This document shows positions 45,709-58,400 of a stretch of 64,000 bases of DNA, piece by piece. The DNA lies in contig JANTQA010000070.1 of assembly GCA_027625915.1 (NCBI GenBank), forward strand, positions 11,971,001 through 12,035,000, given 5' to 3'. Source of the stretch: Anaeramoeba flamelloides (taxonomy: Eukaryota; Metamonada; Anaeramoebidae). Below the pieces are notes generated by a model. It saw only the letters and a list, made by a program, of their open reading frames with translations. It was not told where the DNA came from and did not search any database. Both the position numbers and the translations under genes were made by a program. Position 1 is the first letter of the stretch, and every line of letters starts with the position of its first letter.

Positions 45709-48700
45709 ATGACAAACACCCTCAATGAAATTGAAAAACAAAAGATGATTACTTTGGATCTCGAAGCACAAGCAAGTTCCTTGAGGAAAATCTTGCAAAA
45801 GAAGATGGAAAACTATCAAAATCTGCAGGTTTCTGTGAACAAATTAAGGCTCTTATGTTCAAAATCAAATTACCTCGAAAGGATTGTTCAGCAGTATAGT
45901 GACAAATGCACTGAAATGAATCGGTGTGTGAATTCGATTGATCAACAATGCCAAACACTGACTACGAGTTTAAAAGATTTGAACAAGGGATCGCAAACGA
46001 CTGCAAAGGTTCTCAAGACATTTGAATTATTGTCTGTGTTTTTCCAGTCTACGGACGAGACTTTAAAAAAGGAATACAATGAGCAAGAGAGGATCTCCTT
46101 AAAAAGGGATCGTGTCTCCCAAAATAGCTTTCAAGAAATAAAAACCCATAGCGCACAAGAGATCCAACATTACGAAGAGCAGATGGTGAAAGAAAAGCAA
46201 AAGTATATTGAGCAAATCCAAAAAATTGAAAAGAAAACAAAAAAACAAAAGAAAGAATTAAAAAGGCAAATTGAAGAAAACAGAAAATCAAACGAAGAAC
46301 AACAAATGTTTTTGGAGAATATAATTTTACAGATGCAGCACCAAAAGGAGATTTTAAACCGGGGGTTTGCTAAAAAAAAAAGGCAATTAAAAAAAGAAAA
46401 AAGAAAATTAGAACAAATTTCTGTGAATAAAGTCGGTCAAATAATCAAGAACTACCAAAACAACATCAAAGAAGTTACCAACAAAACCAACCAAATCAAG
46501 GAGGAGGAAAGGATCAAAACTTTGAAAATCTTACAGGACCGAAAAAATGAAAAGGCTTTGAATCAAAATGTCAAGAAACTGCTCAAAAAGCAGATTAATG
46601 AAACAAAAAAGATTTACCAATCGATTGTTAATAATTATAATAATTTAAAAAATAATAAAAAGGAAATCAATACTAATATAAACAAAACCCAAAATGCCTT
46701 AAAGCAGACAGAAATCCAGCACAAGACACTCGCGAAAAGAATCGAGAATTCTAATAAATTTGAAAAAAAGGCTTTACAGTTTGAAAGGGACTTAATTTCG
46801 ACGCGAAGGCTTTTGTTTACCTCAAGTTCGCTTAACGCAGATAAAAAGAAAAAAATAATAAGCAGAATTAATGATCGTAATGTGAAAATTAAAAAATGTT
46901 GGCTAATGTTTTTAGATAAAGAAGATAAAATTGCAAATTCAGAATTACAAAATTCATTACAATTAAAATCAAATTTAAACAAGAGCAAGGGCAAGAATAG
47001 TAATGACGGTAACAAAAATGGCAATAAAAACGAAAGTGACAACGCAAATGGAAATGATGATAACCAAAAAAGCAATCCAAAATCCAAATTTCGCCAACAA
47101 AATAAATTAGAATTCCAAAAAACGAAAAATAATGAAGACTTTTTGATCCAAACACTTGAAGGCCATGTGCTCTCTGGTAGCAATGACAAATTGAAATCAA
47201 GGGAATTTTTAGAAATTGATCCATTAAAGCTTCATATACCGATCCGGGATTTTAATGAGGACGAATTTAATATGGAAGATGAATTTGGAAACGAAAAGGA
47301 AACACAGGACAACAAATCACAGTCAAACAGGGCAAAGGTGTTACTTACCGAGGCACAAAATTTGTCAATAATTATTATTTTACCCATTGATTTGAATCAA
47401 TTCTATTTTGATACCTGTAAACAGTTAATATTAAACTTTTTTGAAAGGATCGAAAATTTAGAGTTAATTAATCAAATCCAAATTTTTACTTCGAATGGTA
47501 TCTTTGAAAATGTGGAAGAAAATGGAAATAACCAATCAAGTGTCAATAAAATCATTGCAAATGAAAAAATGGAAAATAATATAAATTTTGAAAACGGTAT
47601 CTTTAAAAAAATTGATGATATAAATCTTATCAAAAATTGGTTTGAAAAATTAAGAAACTCCAATCAAAAAAAAGAAAATTATAATTTCCCTTATTTTGGC
47701 ATCGATACTTTTTTAAATAATAATCAACATTTAACTAATTCTTCAAATAGTGGCATGGTTATTTTACATTTTGTGGATCCGAATACGATAAATAATCAAA
47801 TTATATCCCAAAATAACAATTCAATGAACAAAATTAATTCAATTTTTTTTAATTGGTCTCAAAAGACCAATATAAAATATATAGCAATTGTTGAAAATAA
47901 AAAAAAAAACCAATTAATTATAGAACAATTAAATGAATTGTGGAATTTGACAACAAATGATAAAGATAAAGAAAAGGAAAAGGAAAAAGAAAAAGAAAAG
48001 GAAAAAGAAAAAGAAAAAGAAAACGTAAGCAAAAATAAGAATGGGGATGAGAAGAGTGGGGAAAATGGAGAGGAGGGGAAAGAGAAAGAAAAGGGGAAAG
48101 AAAGTGTGGGTGAGAAAGAGAAAGAAATGGGGGATGAAAAAAAATCAAGAAAAATAATTGTATCTGAAAATAAGAAAGAAAAAATAATTTTTACTATTGA
48201 CGAATTGCCAGCATCAGATAAACAAAAGAAATGGCTATTTAACATTATCATTAAAGAAAATCAAAAAATGAAAAAAGCTAATCTACATATATCTCCTTTA
48301 ATAAAATTCCCAAGAATTGGCTTGCATAAAATATGGGAAACCGAACGAGAAGCAACGTTGTTTTGTGTAAAGAAACGAAAAGATGATCTAGTTAGATTAT
48401 TTAATCTGATTAGTTCTGGCCAAGAAGACAAAATTCTTGATAGAGAAGAAATGGTGGATTTTAAAATTAAAATCAAAATTACAAAAAAGCCATTCCGAAT
48501 CAAAAATAAAATCAAATATCATTTTGTTAAATTTTCTGGGTTAAGAAATCAAAACAAAACAAAGGGCCAATATGTAACAAAGTTTTTAAAAGACCAAACA
48601 TTAAATGATGCAGATAAATTATTAAAGATCATTTATTCGCAATTTTATATACAAGCCTTTGCGAAAGAATTCAATAATAGAATGATGAAAGGTAATAGTA

Positions 48701-49128
48701 ATAATGACAAAGGCAATGAGAATAATAAAAATGAGAATAATAAAGATGATAATATTTATAAAATAGATTTCCACCCTTGCCATCTATTATGTATTTATGA
48801 TTCAAATAGAAAAAAAATACAATACTCTTTAATTGAGCCCTATTATCTGAACCACAACCCTGAAAAATACCAACAGACAGAGAAATCCAAAATTGTGCAT
48901 GCCTTTAAACATTTTGTTTTCCAATTGACTGGTAAAAGGATCTTGATAACAGGGCTGAAATTACGATCAAACAAATTTTCTCGCCCCACAATACATTCAA
49001 ATAATAAAGCTTTTGAAACAATCTATAATAAAGATGATGGAATAGCTGAACTTACAAATTTTAATACTCGGCATATATGCAATGAATATTGTAAACAAAT
49101 GAATCTATCGACTTTAAAAAGGATTTAA
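45709..49128 (+). CDS. Coiled-coil / vWA-like / degenerate alpha-kinase protein (1139 aa)
   Basis: A single exon. Residues 1-400 are largely helical and charged, with strong coiled-coil character (about 145-345). An Asn/Lys-rich spacer sits near 425-470. From about 545 a segment starting LSIIIILPIDLNQFYF, with alternating strands and helices to about 735, resembles a von Willebrand A fold. A Lys/Glu tract spans 751-815. The C-terminus (about 920-1135) has the alpha-kinase (MHCK/eEF2K) layout: FVKFSGLRNQ then YVTKF, AFAKEFNNRM, LIEPYYL, AFKHFVFQLTGKRILITG and a final RHICNEYC. The zinc ligands (His1096, His1122, Cys1124, Cys1128) and the ATP-site Lys and Glu positions look kept. But GLKL replaces the DLQG motif and SRPTIH replaces TDPxIH, so the catalytic Asp and Gln are missing. 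I infer a pseudokinase. The vWA plus alpha-kinase pairing recalls Dictyostelium VwkA. No signal peptide or membrane segment. Confidence 0.82.
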   Translation: MTNTLNEIEKQKMITLDLEAQASSLRKILQKKMENYQNLQVSVNKLRLLCSKSNYLERIVQQYSDKCTEMNRCVNSIDQQCQTLTTSLKDLNKGSQTTAKVLKTFELLSVFFQSTDETLKKEYNEQERISLKRDRVSQNSFQEIKTHSAQEIQHYEEQMVKEKQKYIEQIQKIEKKTKKQKKELKRQIEENRKSNEEQQMFLENIILQMQHQKEILNRGFAKKKRQLKKEKRKLEQISVNKVGQIIKNYQNNIKEVTNKTNQIKEEERIKTLKILQDRKNEKALNQNVKKLLKKQINETKKIYQSIVNNYNNLKNNKKEINTNINKTQNALKQTEIQHKTLAKRIENSNKFEKKALQFERDLISTRRLLFTSSSLNADKKKKIISRINDRNVKIKKCWLMFLDKEDKIANSELQNSLQLKSNLNKSKGKNSNDGNKNGNKNESDNANGNDDNQKSNPKSKFRQQNKLEFQKTKNNEDFLIQTLEGHVLSGSNDKLKSREFLEIDPLKLHIPIRDFNEDEFNMEDEFGNEKETQDNKSQSNRAKVLLTEAQNLSIIIILPIDLNQFYFDTCKQLILNFFERIENLELINQIQIFTSNGIFENVEENGNNQSSVNKIIANEKMENNINFENGIFKKIDDINLIKNWFEKLRNSNQKKENYNFPYFGIDTFLNNNQHLTNSSNSGMVILHFVDPNTINNQIISQNNNSMNKINSIFFNWSQKTNIKYIAIVENKKKNQLIIEQLNELWNLTTNDKDKEKEKEKEKEKEKEKEKENVSKNKNGDEKSGENGEEGKEKEKGKESVGEKEKEMGDEKKSRKIIVSENKKEKIIFTIDELPASDKQKKWLFNIIIKENQKMKKANLHISPLIKFPRIGLHKIWETEREATLFCVKKRKDDLVRLFNLISSGQEDKILDREEMVDFKIKIKITKKPFRIKNKIKYHFVKFSGLRNQNKTKGQYVTKFLKDQTLNDADKLLKIIYSQFYIQAFAKEFNNRMMKGNSNNDKGNENNKNENNKDDNIYKIDFHPCHLLCIYDSNRKKIQYSLIEPYYLNHNPEKYQQTEKSKIVHAFKHFVFQLTGKRILITGLKLRSNKFSRPTIHSNNKAFETIYNKDDGIAELTNFNTRHICNEYCKQMNLSTLKRI

Positions 49129-52100
49129 TCTATTTTTTTTTTTATATTTTTAATTTTTAATTTTTAATTTTTTTCAAGATTTCATTCTTTTAATCAACAC
49201 ACATTTATTTGTTCTTTTTTGGTTTTTTATTTTATTGGTTTGTCAATAAAGTTAATTAAATGTTGCTAATATCTCAATCTTTGTTTATTATTATTATTTG
49301 AATTTTCTTCTTTTGAAAAATTATAAAATACTCTTTAATTTTTCTCATTTCATTTTTTTTTAAAAATCATTAATATTAAAATAAACCCAATGATTTTTTA
49401 AAAGTTAAGTGAATAATGAAGTTTTCATTAATTAATTTTATTTTGAGATTAGAATTATAAGTCGAAAAATATACTTTATAAATTAATCTTCAAACGATGA
49501 TAATTATATTTTTATATCTTGAATAATACTTTTAAAAAAACCAAAAATTAAATATGGTAAATTAAATCAATTAATTAATCAATCAATTTAATTAAATTGT
49601 TAGTTTATTAATTATTAAAAATATAATCATATTAAAAAATGCTTGTTTAGATAAAAAATGGAGGATTAATAAAAAAACACCTATACAAAAAAATACAAAC
49701 TCTTGAAATTCAACATAAAGTTCGTACAAATTAATGTTAATATTTTCAATAAATAAGGTTGCAAATTTGAATAATTTAAATAAGGTATTATGATAATGTT
49801 TTCCTTTATTTTTGTGTATAGATTTGTATTTTATTTCAAAAATCTATCCTCTCAAAAAGTTATTATGGGATGGAAATAATATATACTTTGAGAATAAATA
49901 AATTATTGATATTTTTTACAGAATGGGTTTATCTTCTCTTGTGCTTTTCAAACTTTAGATAAACTCAACTTAATACATTTAATTAAATTATTTTTATTGG
50001 AAGGTTTGGGTCTTAGATTATTGGATTGCAGATATATAGAAATTCTAAAATTTTTTTATTGTAAATTGTCGTTCTTTTTGATAATATAATATCTTAAATT
50101 TTGAGTGGGTTCTAGAACATTAATCAAGTATTTAGAAATCTTTTTTTGGAAAGAAAAGAAAAAATGAAAAGAATTTATAATTTTATGTATGTAATGAAGT
50201 ATACATGAACTTTCTGCTTAGAGTGGTTTTTTTATAAAATTTGTACTAAAAATTGATTTAAATTCGTAGTTTATATTTAAATGTTTTCGATTTCTGATTT
50301 AATAATTTCATCTTTTTTTTATTTTTAAAAAATTAATTTGTCTGTGATGTTTCCAAACCCTAAAAGTTCTATTTTTTTTTTTTTTTTTTGAGTTTAATTC
50401 TTCTTTTATTGATTTGAATTCTGACTTGATCATTTTTTGCTTCAGTTTTAAAAATTATGTTTGAAGAATACAGGTTAATTTCAAAAAAAAAATTGTAACT
50501 TTTATATTTAACAAATGACAAATTGAATTTACATAAGTTTTAATCAAATTTTAATCATTAATACACATCATAATCATTTAATATATATATTGATATAAAT
50601 ATTTATTATTTAAACCCCATTAACTATTTTTTATTGACTTAAAATGATGTTTCTTTCTTTTCAAACTATGTTTCATTTTTTTAAAGTTTTATTATATGCG
50701 TCTTTTTTATCAAACCAATTCCTCAATATTTAATTTTAAGAAATTATTTTTAATTTTAAGTTTTAATCAATCTTACGATTCTTTCCAAATCCCTCGATAA
50801 TTTGATTTATTTATATTAATTTTTTGGTCAATTTCAGATATTCGGCCTTTTATTCTATTAATTCAGTAATCAGTATACATTCGAAATATAAACTAAATTT
50901 CATAATAAATGGCCCATCTTACATTTGAATTTTGAATTATTTTTGTATCGTTTGAAGTTTTTCCTCTCACAATGAAAATTTTGCAAATAAATCATTTTTA
51001 CTCTTTATTTATTTTTTCGAGAGTGTTTTGTTAAAATGGAAAATGAAAATGAAAAATTGGAAAGAAGTAACAGATGAATCAATGAAAAAATTGGTTTCAA
51101 ATATGAAAAAGAGTTAATATTTAGTTATTCAAATAGAAGGAGAATCAATAAATGGGTTTTACTAATTTTGTTAAATTTTCTATTTTTTATGTAATGCTTC
51201 TTTCAAAATAAATGTCACAATTTTTTTTAACTGTTTTTTTTTATTTTTCTTTCTTTTATTTTTAGACAAAAAATGAATATCTCTTGAGTATAGAACTGAA
51301 TATTAAAATGGAAATTTTTATATTATAATAGATAACTTCAATTATTAAAAATATTTTTCTGTAAAATTTAATTTTTAATGCCTAATGATTTTGAAAGGGA
51401 GTTTAGTATCAAAAAATAATGATTTAAATTCTCTAAAACTTGATAATAAGAACTTAAATCAGCACAGGTAGTTGGTATTTATCCAGAATTCAAATGGAGT
51501 ACAGTCCTTAATAAATGTTTATGTTGTTTTTGTGAAAAATTTCAAATTTTGATTTTACATTTACAGTATTCCTTTATTAATAGGGATTACTTTCAGAAAT
51601 CAACTTCATAATTACTAATTGTTTATTCTTTTTGGTTTGAACATTTAGTATCTAGAACTTTCTAAAAACAAGAAACCAGCCTTTTATTTACATTTCTGAT
51701 ATATTCAAAAAAATTGAAAAATGGAAATTGAATTAAATTTCCCTTTTTGTAATCAGTTAACTCTATTTTCTAAAACAACTCAAGGACAAGAATCTTTTGA
51801 AAGATCAACCAATTTTACAAAGTTTTTTAATATTAAACCAAAAAGTGCCTTCTTCAAAGCCAAGTTAAAAATTTGTAAAATAAAAAATGAATAAAAAAAT
51901 TTCCGATATTTATTTGAATTTATTAGTCTTGTTAATCAAGCAAACACCTGGTTATCTAGTCAACAATAACTGACATTTGTGCTTTCAATGATAGTGTTTT
52001 GGATAAGTGAAATGATTTGTAAAAAAGGTTCTTTACAACTATTTGCAATATAAAATTGGAAAATTTTTCACTTCTTTTTCACTATTTTTCTTGCCCAAAT

Positions 52101-52458
52101 AGATCAATTTCAAAGAAATAGACTGTAATTTGTCCTTTCTATTAATTTTTTGTCCTTTTTTCATTAATACATTGTGTTGATGTTTATTTTGTAAAAAATA
52201 TGAAGACTAGATTAAAAACCAAGATTTCTAGAATCAAAAAGTCATAAAGTGAAATATTTTACCATTTCGTTTTTCAAACACCAGTCTGTTTTCGTTCTTA
52301 AAAATGTTCTCAGATGTTTGAAAAAAACAAAACAGTTCCCAGACTTATTAAGATTCCATTGAAGAGAGATGTGGATTTAAAACTAAATGTATTTAATTTA
52401 TTTTTTTTAATTTTGTAACTCTGAAACATAATTATAATTATTTTTGTATCCAAATTAA
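49129..52458. other. 3.3 kb gene-free region
   Basis: The 3' flank of the alpha-kinase-like gene has AATAAAG near 49245, a plausible polyadenylation signal. Further on the DNA is AT-rich with T runs. One 57-codon frame at 51721 is listed separately. No TIR element was recognised, which is unusual for a gap this long here. Confidence 0.45.
51721..51894 (+). CDS. Small open frame, 57 aa (weak)
   Basis: ATG to TAA reading MEIELNFPFCNQLTLFSKTT and on through QGQESFERSTNFTKFFNIKP. The composition is more balanced than chance frames nearby, and the start has the AAAA context seen at other genes. No family is recognised, and no splice sites suggest it joins a larger gene. It may well be chance. Confidence 0.2.
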   Translation: MEIELNFPFCNQLTLFSKTTQGQESFERSTNFTKFFNIKPKSAFFKAKLKICKIKNE

Positions 52459-55400
52459 ATGGAGTTCTCACAAGACGATTTTGAAAATGAGGTAATTAAA
52501 GAAGAAGATCTTGATTATGAGATTATGGATCGAAAACTCGAAGGAGGATTTGGTGAGGTAAAATTTGCACGTTGGAAAGGACAAAGAGTTGCAGTAAAGT
52601 CTGTTCCTAAAGATGCAACAGGGCCACAGATTGAAGCTCTTAAACTCGAAATTGCACTTATGAGGTAAAAGCATTTCTTTATTCTTTTTTTTTTTCTTTT
52701 TTTATTTTTTTAAAACTTTTCGATTACACAAGAAATAAAGAATAAAAATGGGACTGAAGAAACAACTCAAGAACACCTTTCTTTTTAAAAAAAAATATTT
52801 CCCTTCAATTTATGGAGAAATGATTCTTTCTTTGGAAAAGGAGAAAAAATAAGAAAAAACCACCACAGTAAACCAATAGGTTAAAGTTTGTGAAACAGGA
52901 TAAAATTGGAACCTGTTACTTAATTTTTATCCACTATTACCAACCTTTTTATTTGTTCTGTGATTAACATATTAAAAAAACTTCAATTCCCACTCAAAGC
53001 TTTTCTCAGAAAAGAAAGAACTTTACGAAAGAAAAAAGTCCCTATGAAACCACTTTGATTTTCTAAAATCAAATTTTTTGAATTTTGTTAAAGGAAGAAA
53101 ACTTTTGTGTTCAAAATAAATCGGCCTGCGTTTTTTCTTTTAATTACTGACAAATTCAAAAAGATGTTAAATAATTTTTAGTTACTGGTATTTGAATAAT
53201 ACATTGGAAAAATTTTTCACTTCAACACTGTTTCTTATTTTTCTTTAATAAATAGAGTTCTCTGAAAAAAATTTGATAATATTTGTTTGAAAATAAAGGA
53301 AACAAAATTTTCATTCATCTTTCCAAAAAACGATTTTAAAATCATCTAACCTTTCAATTTTCCAATTCTTAAAATCAGCTTTAATTATTAATTTACCTTT
53401 TAGAATTGCGAACTTTGATGATTTATTTTAATTATTGGAATATATTTTATTTTGGGAAAGCTGAATCAAAATTTTGATCTTTTTATTTTACAATTAACAG
53501 TACATTGAAATACGGGATCTCTTTTTCTTTGTTTGGTCCTTTGTGTTTCAATATTTTGGTATGCTTTGTGTGAAATAAGAGCCCTTAAATGGCAGGAATA
53601 ATTCTGAATTGAAAAAGGAGAACGAGATGAAAAAATATCTCATTTGTATTTCAAATACCAGTAAAGCCCCATTTTACAATTTTTTTTACTGGGTTTTGAA
53701 GAAAGAATTTTTCTGACTTAAATCTAAAGAATCTTTTTAAAAGTAGTTGATCTTTGAAATGAAATGTTTTTGGAAAGAAAAGTTTACAAAATCAAATAGA
53801 AAAAATGGATATTGAACTAAAATTTTTTTCGAAAATAAAATTAAGATTTAAAATTCTTCTAATCACTGTTTTTGTTCACACCTTAAATTAGAAGTTACGA
53901 ACTTTTTCAGTTCAAAATTCCCTCTTTAACAGATAAAGTGTTTTTTCTAACACACTTAATCCTTAACAACAAATCCCACGAACTAACCAATTTTTAAATT
54001 TTTTAGAATTTATCGGTATAAATACAAAAATGAATGAATTCTATTTGTTTGCAGAAAAGAAAAGAAGATTTTTTCTAAAAAAATCAATAAAAACAGCAAA
54101 AACAATCAGAATGAAAGCATATTTACAAATACTTCACCACAATGAATAACCTAATAACCATATGCTGATTATATCAAAACATAATTCTAATTATAGTATT
54201 TTTTTAAAATTTGTTTTGGAATCAAAAGATTAAAATCTAATAATCTTCAATTAAAAATATTTTCAAATTCTTAATTCTTACTTTTAAAAGTAAATTAAAT
54301 AACCAAAATGTAGCAAGAATTTATGGTAAGGTGGAAGGAACTGATACAATTGTTATGCATTGTTATGATCATGGAAGTTTGGAAGATTTAGTTCATAAGG
54401 GAAAAGAAACAATCCCATTAGCAAAAAAATTAGAAATAAGTGCTGGTATTGCAAATGGTTTATGTTATCTCCACTCTTTAAAGATTCTTCATCGGGATGT
54501 AAAACCAGATAATGTTTTAATTTTCGAAAAAGATGGAAGATCAATTCCAATTTTAATTGATTTTGGTATTTCTATTGAACTTAAATCTGATGAATTACTG
54601 AACCAAACAATTGGAACACTTCCTTATATGGCACCAGAAGTAAAAATATTTTTTTTTTCTTTCATATTTTATAACTTTCACAATCTTAATTTACGTTTTT
54701 TAAAAAATTAAAACAGATATAGACATTAGAATATACATAATATATAATCTATACTTAAAATATTAAAGCATACACCAAATAAAAAAAATGTAAATTAAGA
54801 TTTTTTTTTTACTGAAAAAATTTGCAAAAGTCCTAATTTAAAAATAAAAATTCCCATAAACAATGTAATCATGATATTCTCACTAGAAATATTTAAGATA
54901 CTTTTTAAAAATATTTGTTTTGTAAAAATATTTTAAAATAAGAAAAACTATATAGTATTTTATTTTTTTTTCAAGGTATATGTTCTTTAGGTAATAATAT
55001 GTGTAATTTAGTAATTTTATCTCTTTTGGGTCAAGCCAAATTACAATGACTTTTTCTTAACTGATGAACAAATCTTCTTGTTAGAAATATATATAAAGCC
55101 AAATAATCGTGCATATATATACTATATTCTACATATATATAAACTCCAATTCAAAATATTTTTTTGCATCAAAATTTAATTTTCGAAAAAATCACCAAAT
55201 AAATTCGAGAAAAACTACCAAATTAGACCTATTAGATAATTGAAACGTTTACAGTTATTTATCATTTACAATATACACAAAACAAAAATAAATGATTATC
55301 AATAAAAAAAAAAAAAACTATGTTTCAAAAGTTTTGGGGTTAGCACAACAAAAAAATGAATGTATTGGTATATTTGTTTAAATTCTATTAACAATTATTG

Positions 55401-58400
55401 ATTGATCAAATGGTTAGATACCATCAACTAATTTTAATTGATTTTTTCTATTTGATGGGACTCAACTTTAACCTCAGTACCAATCATTTGGAAAAAATTT
55501 ATCGATGGAAGGTAAACTTGTTACTTTTGAGAAACGAAATACAAACACAAATAAAAAAGAGAAAAAAAATCAAATAAAAATATCTGTATTAAATAAATCA
55601 AAATTATTTCCAAATTTCATGAAACTGTTTTATTGTTATATTTTTAACTGTTTGAAAGTGTGGAAAATTTTTGAATTTTAGTTTATATATAATATAAGCT
55701 CTACGAATATAAACATGATGTCTCTAATTTTAGATTTTTTTTGATAAAAATCGATTTTTCGAAGAATCTACTTATGTCATATCGCATCTTGTAAGGGATA
55801 TGACATAAATACATTCTTCTAAAAATAGATACACCATGTTTACACTTGTGAATTTCCAAAAAGTAGGGCAAATTTATTTTAAAATATCTTTGCTAAACTA
55901 AATTCTAATAAAACTATTTAAATATCCAAAATTTTTATTTATCATTTATTGATTCTTAGAAATTATCCAATTTGTTTCTAGATATGATATTACTTGAATA
56001 AAAGCTTTAAAAATTTTCTGATCTCCATTTTATCTGATATTTTTTAGGTAGAAAATTGCTTTTTATTATGTTGTTCTTTTTGATCATAAATTTTTCCTAC
56101 AAAAGTTTAATCCCCGACAGAATTCCCAATAGAATGAAACCTTATAAATTTATTTTATTGTTTATAAAATCTTTTGTGTCCTTGTCATATTTTCAATTTT
56201 TTAATGCAATCAGTTGTGTTTTCTCCTTAAAAAAAGTGCTTAAATTTTTTTTTTCATTTTTTTAAAATATTTTAATGGACATATTTTGAAATAAACCCCA
56301 ATTCAAAATTTTTAACACACCAAAATTCAATTTGTGAAAAAAAAAACTTATTTAACCACTTCTCGAGGATTTATAAATTAGAACCATTCACTAATTGAAA
56401 TTTTAACACTTGTTTATAAATTACAATACTCACAAAACAATAAATAAATAATTATCAATACAAATAAATCATGAGTGTGTTAAAAATTTTGGAGAGAGCA
56501 AAACAAAAAAATACATTAGGAAATTTGTTTAAATTCTATTAGGAATATTGATCGATCAAATGGTTAGATACTACCAACTAATTTTATTTGAGTTCTTCTA
56601 TTTGGAACAACTTGACTTTAACATAATATAAACCTTGTCGAAAAATTTTGATCCAACGAAGCAAATTACGTAATTCAAACAATGAAATGAAAACAAAAAC
56701 TAAAAGATGAAAAAATGATTTTCATATTTTACAAAAATCAAAATTATCTCAAATTTCAATGAAATTGTATTATTGTGATTGTTTGGAACGTTTTAGCTGT
56801 GTGGAAAATTTTGAATTTTAGTTTATATATTCTTTGAATCCTTTTTGAGAGAAAAACCAAAAAGGGAAGAATTCCATTTTTCTTTCTTCCCTTTTTCTTT
56901 TTCAATTTTTTGTTTTTTACTTTTTAAACATAAAAAAATTTGGGTATGACTTATCCTTGAACAATCGAGAAATCTATGATTTTACACTTAAATTAAATTT
57001 GAGGAAAATTTAACAAAAAGTACGTTTAGAGTGTAATTTACACTTCTTCCAACAATAAAAAAAAAAAAAGTGAATTTTTTTTTTGATAAAATGTAAAATA
57101 ATAAATAATTAAATAAAAAAATCATTCAAATATTTTTTACACAAACAAATCAAATAAAATAACAAATAAAATAAAATAACAAACAAAATAAAATAAATTA
57201 ACAAACAAAATAAAATAATAATATTAAAAATGATTCAATAAAAGATGTTTAAACAAAAATATTCTTATCCTGTAGATGTATATGCATTTGGAATAACATT
57301 ATGGGAACTTTTTGCGGAAGAAGTACCATTAGACGGTATGGATGAAGGGTTAATTAGAATGCTGTTGTCGATGCAAAAGAAATATAAAAAAAAGTTTTTA
57401 GAAAACAACCCCGATTTAAATTTACCAAAAACTTTTGATTTTGAAACACTTCGGCCAACACTACCATCAAGTGAAAAAGTTCCACAGCAAATTTTGGATG
57501 TTATTGGGCAATGCTGGCACTCTGATCCCAAGAAGCGACCCTTTTTTTCAGATTTGGTTTCACTGTTCAACGAATGGACAATTGGTGTCAAATTAAACGG
57601 AGAAGACTATTTTAAAAAAAAAGAAAAAATTAATGAACCAGTAAATAAAGGATTGGTTTTAAAGAGGGTACTTCATGTAGGCAGTGATCAAGAATTTGAA
57701 AAGATCCATTTAGCGATTGAAAGTGCGGAGCACGATGACGTAATTTTGGTTCATCCGGGGGAATATCGAGAGACCTTAAAAATTAGAAAGAATAATATAA
57801 CCATCGTCGGGCTAAGTTCAAGTGAAGGTGACGTTGAAATCGTTTCCAAATCCGATGCTGCTTTGTCCTTCCAAGCATCAACTGGAACATTCCGGAATAT
57901 TAAATTTAAATATTTGGGTTCAAACCATGCAGCGGTATCGATCAATGGTGGGAAACCAAAGTTTGATCGTTGTGAGTTTTCGAGTACCGGGCCATATTGC
58001 ATGTGTGTCACGCAGGGTGGTAATCCATATTTGAATGGCTGTATCATCTTTGAAGGTATCGTTGGTATCATTTTTTCTAACCGTGGAGAGGGTACATTAA
58101 ATGGCTGCAATATTTTCAATAATAAATTACAGGGGGTATGGATCACAAGCGGCAAAGTGAAAATTGTTGATTGTAATATTTATTCAAATAATGAGGGCGT
58201 TTTTGTCGATGGGGTACAGTCAATGGCGAATTTGCAAAATTCCAATATTTTTAAGAATCAAAATGATGGCATTAGAATTGAAAACGGTTTAATTCATGTC
58301 AGTGGCTGTGAAATTTCTCGCAATTTAATGTCTGGTATTAAGGCTTTAAATATTGAATATGGAGAAGAAGAATTTAAAGATGATGAAAATGAAGAAGAAG

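Larger units (their letters stand above)
54640..57244 (+). other. Kinase intron 2 (2605 nt), transposon-filled
   Basis: Begins GTAAAAAT and ends TTCAATAAAAG. It contains two direct copies of the ~550 bp MITE, a foldback, a family D repeat and repeat R1 next to the acceptor. These account for roughly two thirds of its length. Confidence 0.8.

Noticed and set aside
53501-53575. Possible micro-exon in kinase intron 1 (after ACAG, before GTATGC)
   Set aside because: Its phase does not fit the flanking exons, and it became unnecessary once the correct exon 2 acceptor was found.
54313-54317. Later AG acceptors for kinase exon 2
   Set aside because: The AG at 54313 breaks frame. The AG at 54317 keeps frame but deletes the αC-β4 loop. 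The AG at 54290 restores both.
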